NCBI RefSeq assembly: GCF_008247605.1
Contig: NZ_CP043420.1
Span: forward strand, 2,356,001-2,420,000
DNA length: 64,000 nucleotides
Source: Kushneria phosphatilytica
GTDB taxonomy: Bacteria; Pseudomonadota; Gammaproteobacteria; Pseudomonadales; Halomonadaceae
Direction of reading: 5' to 3'
Part shown: positions 57,887 through 64,000 of the stretch, in pieces
Layout of the letters: each line of letters begins with the position of its first letter
Numbering within the stretch: position 1 is the first letter of the stretch
Translations under genes and position numbers: made by a program
The notes under the pieces: generated by a model
Databases searched by the model: none
What the model was told of the DNA's origin: nothing
Seen by the model: the letters and a program-made list of their open reading frames with translations, nothing else

Positions 57887-58635
57887 GCCGCGCTCTCCTG
57901 ATGGATCCATTCGTAGCCTTCGTCTTCCACTCGCAGAGCGAGCTGCTTGTCGCCCGAGCGGGCAATCCGGCCATCGATCAGTACGTGGACCTGATCCGGT
58001 TCGATGTGGTTGAGGATGCGTTGATAGTGCGTCACCAGCAGAATCGAGCGATTCTCGCTGCGCAGCGAATTGACACCCTGAGAGACGGTCTTCATGGCAT
58101 CGATATCAAGCCCGGAATCGATCTCGTCAAGCAGGGCCAGCTTCGGCTGTAACACCAGCATCTGCAGGATCTCGTTACGTTTTTTCTCGCCCCCCGAGAA
58201 GCCTTCATTGACCGCACGCTGGAGGAAACTGGTATCCATACGCATGAACTCCAGCTTCTCCTTGACCAGCTTCATGAATTCCGGAGAGGGAATCTCCTCC
58301 TCGCCACGGGCCTCACGCTGGGCATTGAGTGCTGACTTGAGCAGATAGATGTTCTTGACCCCGGGAATCTCCACCGGGTACTGGAACCCCATCAGCATGC
58401 CGGCGCGCGCGCGATCCTCGACGTCCATTTCCAGCAGGTCCTGTCCTTCGAAAGTGATCGTGCCCTGCGTCACTTCATACCCGTCACGCCCGGCCAGCAC
58501 CGAGGACAGCGTTGACTTGCCGGCTCCGTTCGGCCCCATGATGGCGTGCACCTCACCGGGATTGATGGTCAGGTTGATCCCCTTGAGGATTTCGGTCCCT
58601 TCCACGGTAGCGTGCAGATCCCTGATCTCGAGCAT
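57883..58635 (-). CDS. sufC: Fe-S cluster assembly ATPase SufC
   Basis: SufC is an ABC-type ATPase that drives shape changes of SufBD. The 250-residue protein has Walker A GPNGAGKST (34-42), the signature FSGGEKKRNEI, Walker B LALLDEIDSGLD and the H-loop VTHYQR. AGGG lies before ATG 58635; the frame is open 24 codons further without similarity to the family. Confidence 0.97.
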   Translation of the reverse strand: MLEIRDLHATVEGTEILKGINLTINPGEVHAIMGPNGAGKSTLSSVLAGRDGYEVTQGTITFEGQDLLEMDVEDRARAGMLMGFQYPVEIPGVKNIYLLKSALNAQREARGEEEIPSPEFMKLVKEKLEFMRMDTSFLQRAVNEGFSGGEKKRNEILQMLVLQPKLALLDEIDSGLDIDAMKTVSQGVNSLRSENRSILLVTHYQRILNHIEPDQVHVLIDGRIARSGDKQLALRVEDEGYEWIHQESAA

Positions 58636-58744
58636 GTTGTGACCCTGCCAAATATTTGAATGGCCGTTTGCCGGCCTGAAGATTGAAAAGAGAAGCCGGG
58701 CAGGCAACAGCCCGCCCGATTGCCTGAAATATCCTGCGGCGCTA

Positions 58745-60187
58745 TCAGCCGACCGACCCCTCGAGCGTCACACCCAGCAGTGCTTCGGCTTCAACGGCGA
58801 ACTCCATCGGCAGCTCCTGAAAGACGTCCTTGCAGAAGCCGTTGACGATCATGTTGACCGCATCCTCTTCGGAGATACCGCGGCTCTGGCAGTAGAACAG
58901 CTGATCATCGCCGATCTTCGAGGTCGTCGCCTCGTGCTCCACGGTCGATCTGCTGTTACCGATCTCCTGATAGGGGAAGGTATGAGCACCGCACTGGTCA
59001 CCAATCAGCAGCGAATCGCACTGCGTGAAGTTGCGTGACCCGGTCGCTCGCGGCGTCATTTTCACCAATCCACGATAGGACTGATTACTGCGACCGGCGG
59101 CGATCCCCTTGGAGACAATGGTCGACTTCGTATTCTTGCCGATATGGATCATCTTGGTGCCGGTATCGGCCTGCTGACGTCCGTTGGTAACAGCCACCGA
59201 ATAGAACTCGCCGACACTGTCGTTGCCGCGCAGCATGCAGGACGGATACTTCCAGGTAATTGCCGAACCGGTTTCCACCTGGGTCCAGCAGATCTTCGAG
59301 CGATCGCCACGGCAGTCCCCTCGCTTGGTCACGAAGTTGTATATGCCACCCCGGCCGTCCTCGTCACCGGGATACCAGTTCTGCACCGTGGAATACTTGA
59401 TGTGTGCGTCCTCGAGCGCCACCAGCTCAACCACTGCCGCGTGCAGCTGGTTCTCGTCACGCTGCGGTGCCGTGCAGCCTTCCAGATAGGAAACCTGCGC
59501 GCGCTTGTCACAAATGATCAGCGTGCGTTCAAACTGACCGGTATTGGCGGCGTTGATTCGGAAGTAGGTCGACAGCTCCATGGGGCATTCGACATCTTCC
59601 GGCACATAAACGAAGGAACCGTCAGTAAAGACTGCCGAGTTGAGCGCTGCAAAGAAGTTGTCGCCACGCGGCACCACACTACCGAGATAGGCCTGAACCA
59701 GCTCCGGATAATCGCGGATGGCTTCCGAAATCGAGCAGAAGATGACCCCTGCCTCGGCCAGCTTTTCCTTGAAAGTGGTCGTTACCGATACCGAGTCAAA
59801 AACCGCATCGACCGCCACGCCCGCCAGTGCAGCACGCTCATGCAACGGAATCCCCAGCTTCTCGTAGGTTTCCAGCAGTTTGGGGTCGACCTCATCCAGA
59901 CTCTGCGGCCGATCCTCGGGCTTTTTGGGCGCGCTGTAGTATGAAATGGCCTGATAATCGATCGGCGGATAGTTCAGATGAGCCCATGACGGCGACTTCA
60001 TGGTCTGCCATTGACGATAAGCCTCCAGACGCCAGTCCAGCATCCACTGTGGCTCACCCTTCTTGTGGGAGATAAAGGCGATGACGCTCTCATCCAGACC
60101 AGGCGGTACGGTATCGCTTTCGATATCGGTGACGAAGCCCTGCTTGTACTCACGCTGAACAAGCTGCTCCATTTCTTCGGTTGCCAT
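58745..60187 (-). CDS. sufB: Fe-S cluster assembly protein SufB
   Basis: SufB carries the site where the Fe-S cluster is built and binds FADH2. At 480 residues it aligns with E. coli SufB (495 aa). C390 in [12 protein letters not shown] corresponds to E. coli C405, and E419 in VEHEATTSK to E434. [20 protein letters not shown] and NYxSxxxxRG-type [11 protein letters not shown] are present, and the sequence ends [11 protein letters not shown]. It follows the regulator by 44 bases as first structural gene of the operon. Confidence 0.97.
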   Translation of the reverse strand: MATEEMEQLVQREYKQGFVTDIESDTVPPGLDESVIAFISHKKGEPQWMLDWRLEAYRQWQTMKSPSWAHLNYPPIDYQAISYYSAPKKPEDRPQSLDEVDPKLLETYEKLGIPLHERAALAGVAVDAVFDSVSVTTTFKEKLAEAGVIFCSISEAIRDYPELVQAYLGSVVPRGDNFFAALNSAVFTDGSFVYVPEDVECPMELSTYFRINAANTGQFERTLIICDKRAQVSYLEGCTAPQRDENQLHAAVVELVALEDAHIKYSTVQNWYPGDEDGRGGIYNFVTKRGDCRGDRSKICWTQVETGSAITWKYPSCMLRGNDSVGEFYSVAVTNGRQQADTGTKMIHIGKNTKSTIVSKGIAAGRSNQSYRGLVKMTPRATGSRNFTQCDSLLIGDQCGAHTFPYQEIGNSRSTVEHEATTSKIGDDQLFYCQSRGISEEDAVNMIVNGFCKDVFQELPMEFAVEAEALLGVTLEGSVG

Positions 60188-60231
60188 GTGCTCTCCCCCT
60201 TAACGGGTGCCATTCAATCGGTCGGTCAGAA

Positions 60232-60726
60232 TTATGATTGGTGCGTTTGCTCAACGGACGCCTGATCACGATCCCGAGTGTGCGCAACACTCTGGATCGG
60301 CAGGGTCAGTGGTAACCGGATGGGTGCATCGTGGGCCAGATCGGACAGTGTCACGCTATCCAGCAGCTGACGAACCGCCAGCGATACCCGCTGCCAGTTA
60401 TCCACCACGCCACATGACGCCATCAGCTCACAGTCGCCATCGACATGACCGCATTCGGTCATGGCGATCGGGCCTTCGATGGCAGTAATGATGTCTCGCA
60501 CCGTGATGAGATGCGCCGGACGAGCCAGCCGATAGCCGCCCCGCGCACCACGGTGTGAGGCCAGCAGTCCGGCCCTGAGCAGTAACTTCAGGGTCTTGCT
60601 GACTGTGGGACGAGGCAGGCCAACGCTGTCAGCGAGCTCTGCAGCAGCATGGGATTGTTCCGGATGACGCGCCATTTGCGCCATCACCACAGCGCCGTAG
60701 TCACTCATTTTCGACAGCTTCAGCAT
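60232..60726 (-). CDS. IscR-like Rrf2-family regulator of the suf operon
   Basis: A 164-residue Rrf2 regulator. The winged helix covers about residues 1-75 (MLKLSKMSDYGAVVMAQMAR, LPRPTVSKTLKLLLRAGLL, RGARGGYRLAR). Three cysteines C92, C99 and C105 (TECGHVDGDCELMASCG) match the [2Fe-2S] ligand spacing of IscR, so it probably senses cluster status. It heads the suf genes and likely represses its own promoter through the box at 60760-60772. It belongs to the suf-associated regulator group rather than isc, since no iscSUA follows. Confidence 0.93.
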   Translation of the reverse strand: MLKLSKMSDYGAVVMAQMARHPEQSHAAAELADSVGLPRPTVSKTLKLLLRAGLLASHRGARGGYRLARPAHLITVRDIITAIEGPIAMTECGHVDGDCELMASCGVVDNWQRVSLAVRQLLDSVTLSDLAHDAPIRLPLTLPIQSVAHTRDRDQASVEQTHQS

Positions 60727-60729
60727 GTC

Positions 60730-60753
60730 GCCCCCTTGCCTCCTTGCCTCCTT
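60730..60753 (-). promoter_or_regulatory. Triplicated Shine-Dalgarno repeat before the suf regulator
   Basis: On the minus strand AAGGAGGC occurs twice in tandem, followed by AAGGGGGC and then GAC-ATG. Three 8-base repeats each carry a strong ribosome-binding sequence and fill almost the whole predicted leader. Confidence 0.75.
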
Positions 60754-60759
60754 ATTGCG

Positions 60760-60772
60760 GACCATTTTAGTC
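60760..60772 (-). promoter_or_regulatory. IscR-type box overlapping the suf -10 element
   Basis: The minus strand reads GACTAAAATGGTC, fitting the core GACTRWWWYAGTC of IscR type 1 sites with one mismatch. The outer flanks of the full type 1 site are poorly matched. It overlaps the -10 hexamer, as expected for repression by a cluster-bearing regulator. Confidence 0.6.
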
Positions 60773-60792
60773 CTCATTCATCGGGCTGTGAA
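60764..60792 (-). promoter_or_regulatory. Promoter of the suf operon
   Basis: On the minus strand TTCACA (60792-60787), a 17-base spacer and TAAAAT (60769-60764) match the sigma70 consensus at five of six positions in each box. The start would be near 60757, about 30 bases before the regulator ATG. Confidence 0.7.
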
Positions 60793-60945
60793 GCTGCCTG
60801 ACCGCCAATCATCCTGATAGTCATCATTCAATGGTATCGAACGATCTACCGTGGACCGCCGCTGCGCTGATCACTTGTGTTTCCCGTATGGCGCAATACG
60901 CTGAACGGAGTACTACTGATGTTCATGGATGAAAGGGAGAGCGCA

Positions 60946-62658
60946 ATGAGCCGGAATGTGGCCGAAATCATGGTCGATGTTCTTGTCGAAGCGGGCGCCC
61001 AACGCTGCTATGGCGTGGTCGGTGACACCATCAATCAGCTGACTGATGCCGTGCGACGCAGTGATATGGACTGGGTCCATGTACGTCACGAAGAAGTGGG
61101 TGGGTTCGCCGCTGGCGGCGAGGCAGCACTGACCGGAGAGCTGGCAGCCTGTGCCGGGACCTGCGGCCCGGGAAGCCTGCACTTCGTCAATGGGCTGTTC
61201 GAAACGCATCGCAATGGCGCGCCGGTGGTCTTCATTGCCTCTCAGGTTCCCACTTCAGAACTTGGCGTTGGCTTTCCACAGGATGTGGATCAGAAAAAAG
61301 TTTACGAACAGTACAGCGTCTTCTGTGAATACATCGTCAATCCGGAACAGGCGCGACGCATGACCGTTCTGGCGGCCCAGGAAGCCCTGGCCAAGGGTGG
61401 AGTCGCCGTTCTGATCGTGCCCGGCGATCTGTTTACCCAGGCGCCGCAACAGGAATTACCGTGGCGGGTTCACCGCTTCGATCCCATTATTCGACCCAGT
61501 GCCGAAGAGCTGGTACCGATCATCGAACGCCTCAACCAGGGTGGCAGAATTTCCATTTACGCCGGCTATGGCTGCGCCTCGGCCCGTGAGGAAGTCCTGG
61601 CGCTGGCCGATCGGCTCAAGGCCCCTGTGGCATGGACCTCGCGCGCCAAGGATTTTATCGAACACGATAATCCCTTCGATGTCGGCATGACCGGGGTCTT
61701 CGGTCTGGACGGCGGTTATCGCGCGGTAGCCGAATGCGACACGCTGATTCTACTGGGTTGCAGCTTTGCCTGGACCCAATTCTATCCTGATAATGCCACC
61801 ATCATTCAGGTCGATCTCGATGCCGGCCAGATCGGCCGGCGCCACCCGGTTGATATCGGTGTAGTAGGCAGCGTACGCGACACCTGTGAAGCACTGGTTC
61901 AGACAGTTGAGGCACACAAGGATACCCGCTGGCTGGATGAATGCCGCGAGGCTTATGCCAAAGCACTGTCACACGCCGCGCATGACTCCCGCGATGATGA
62001 GCTCATCCATCCTCAGGAGCTGACCATGGCGCTGGATCGGCTCGCCGATGACAATGCCATCTTCACCGCAGACGGCGGCAGCCCGATGGTCTGGATGCTG
62101 CGTCACATTCGCACCAACGGTCGTCGGCGCACCATGGCCAGTCTGGTACATGGCACCATGGCCAACGCCTACCCACAGGCTCTGGGGATTGCCAAGGCGA
62201 TGCCTGATCGACAGGTGATCGCCATGTGCGGCGATGGCGGCCTTTCAATGCTGATGGGCGATCTGTTAACCGTGGTGCGCGAGCAGCTACCCCTCAAACT
62301 GGTGATCTTCAATAACGAGTCGCTGGGATTTGTCGAGATCGAGCAGAAGGTCGAGGGATTGCTGGATGCCTACACCGAGCTCAACAATCCTGACTTCAGT
62401 CAGCTGGCCGCCTCGATCGGCATGCGGGGACGGCGGGTCGAGCAAAAGCATGAGCTCGACGGTGCCATCAGCGAACTACTCGCCCATGAGGGGCCGGCCC
62501 TGCTCGATGTCCGTGTCAACCGCATGGAGCTGGTCATGCCGCCGAAGGTCGAAAGTGGCGAAGTGGCGTCAACCGCCCTCTACTCGGCCAAGGCCATGCT
62601 CAACGGCCGCATGGATGATGTGGTCGATCTGGTGAAGAGTAACTTCCTCAAGCGCTGA
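60946..62658 (+). CDS. poxB: ThDP-dependent pyruvate dehydrogenase (quinone), PoxB-like
   Basis: PoxB decarboxylates pyruvate to acetate and CO2 with ThDP and FAD, passing electrons to quinone at the membrane. The 570-residue protein aligns with E. coli PoxB (572 aa): VVGDTINQLTDAV, RHEEVGGFAAGGEAALTGEL with the ThDP-activating Glu, AGTCGPGSLHFVNGLF, the FAD domain (PFDVGMTGVFGLDGG) and the ThDP motif CGDGGLSMLMGDL...FNNESLGF. It keeps a C-terminal helix region (NGRMDDVVDLVKSNFLKR) like the E. coli lipid-binding tail. AAGGGAG precedes ATG 60946. Related acetolactate-type enzymes are less similar. Confidence 0.88.
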   Translation: MSRNVAEIMVDVLVEAGAQRCYGVVGDTINQLTDAVRRSDMDWVHVRHEEVGGFAAGGEAALTGELAACAGTCGPGSLHFVNGLFETHRNGAPVVFIASQVPTSELGVGFPQDVDQKKVYEQYSVFCEYIVNPEQARRMTVLAAQEALAKGGVAVLIVPGDLFTQAPQQELPWRVHRFDPIIRPSAEELVPIIERLNQGGRISIYAGYGCASAREEVLALADRLKAPVAWTSRAKDFIEHDNPFDVGMTGVFGLDGGYRAVAECDTLILLGCSFAWTQFYPDNATIIQVDLDAGQIGRRHPVDIGVVGSVRDTCEALVQTVEAHKDTRWLDECREAYAKALSHAAHDSRDDELIHPQELTMALDRLADDNAIFTADGGSPMVWMLRHIRTNGRRRTMASLVHGTMANAYPQALGIAKAMPDRQVIAMCGDGGLSMLMGDLLTVVREQLPLKLVIFNNESLGFVEIEQKVEGLLDAYTELNNPDFSQLAASIGMRGRRVEQKHELDGAISELLAHEGPALLDVRVNRMELVMPPKVESGEVASTALYSAKAMLNGRMDDVVDLVKSNFLKR

Positions 62659-62680
62659 AACCAGCACCATCAACAGGACA

Positions 62681-62710
62681 ACGCCCCGATAGCCATGGCT
62701 GCCGGGGCGT
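62681..62710. terminator. Stem-loop between convergent poxB and purA
   Basis: ACGCCCCG (62681-62688) pairs with CGGGGCGT (62703-62710) around an inner TAGCC/GGCT-like stem. It has no clear T-run on either side, so termination efficiency is uncertain. Confidence 0.5.
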
Positions 62711-62734
62711 CTGATAGCGGCTGCATTCAGCCTG

Positions 62735-64000
<1,266 letters not shown>

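Noticed and set aside
55272..57901. Two long + strand frames (482 and 516 codons) over sufS and sufD
   Set aside because: Antisense to the conserved suf operon; translations are His/Gln/Arg-rich shadows without motifs.

Overview
The window is a continuous, gene-dense stretch of core bacterial chromosome. Gene content and order point to a gammaproteobacterium of the Oceanospirillales, most like a halophilic member of the Halomonadaceae (Halomonas, Kushneria or Salinicola type). The pointers are rmf next to pyrD and the fused rlmKL, a 1612-residue NAD-dependent glutamate dehydrogenase, bpt-infA-clpA-clpS-icd, mnmA-hflD-purB-roxA, and iscR-like-sufBCDS-sufT. This placement is inference; there is no rRNA or tRNA here to test it. 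I saw no insertion sequence, phage gene, CRISPR array or tRNA.

Layout. 1-5.8 kb: end of alaA, htpX, pdxB, a WGR-like small protein, rlmKL and rmf. 5.8-15.5 kb: pyrD, a secreted two-repeat protein, a MOSC protein, a 47-residue membrane peptide, gdhB and trmA. 15.5-20.5 kb: a hexarate catabolic unit (gudD, kdgD, a GntR/FadR-type regulator, garD) converting glucarate and galactarate to alpha-ketoglutarate semialdehyde, with two copies of one palindrome as likely operator. 20.6-24.7 kb: an SOS-controlled umuD-like/umuC pair, two tandem exported DsrE-like proteins and a hemerythrin-like protein. 24.8-33.5 kb: a membrane protein, rarA, lolA, ftsK and a chemoreceptor. 33.6-40 kb: aat, bpt and infA (N-degron tagging and translation initiation), then clpA, clpS and icd. 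Aat and Bpt make N-degrons that ClpS and ClpA recognise, so the tag writers and readers sit within about 5 kb. 40-46 kb: rluE, nudJ, mnmA, hflD, purB, roxA and a GNAT gene, mostly RNA or ribosome modification and purine synthesis, with several ATGA/GTGA overlaps. 46-50.7 kb: envelope genes (glycine-zipper lipoprotein, gtrA-gtrB, InaA-like kinase, ompW), then a gamma-glutamylcyclotransferase-like gene and yqcC. 50.9-54.6 kb: DUF3549 protein, rimB, rimK, a helical protein of unknown role and a SanA/YdcF-like protein. 54.7-60.8 kb: suf operon under an IscR-like regulator. 60.9-64 kb: poxB and the 3' part of purA.

The most unusual item is the umuD-like gene. It keeps the UmuD fold signature but has no serine in the catalytic region and no lysine anywhere, so it cannot be the usual Ser-Lys self-cleaving protein, although it sits behind a perfect LexA box and before an intact umuC. 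Other notable points are a suf promoter whose -10 overlaps an IscR-type box and whose leader is a triplicated Shine-Dalgarno repeat, substitutions at NADP-contact positions of isocitrate dehydrogenase, and a perfect palindrome just downstream of a strong ompW promoter.
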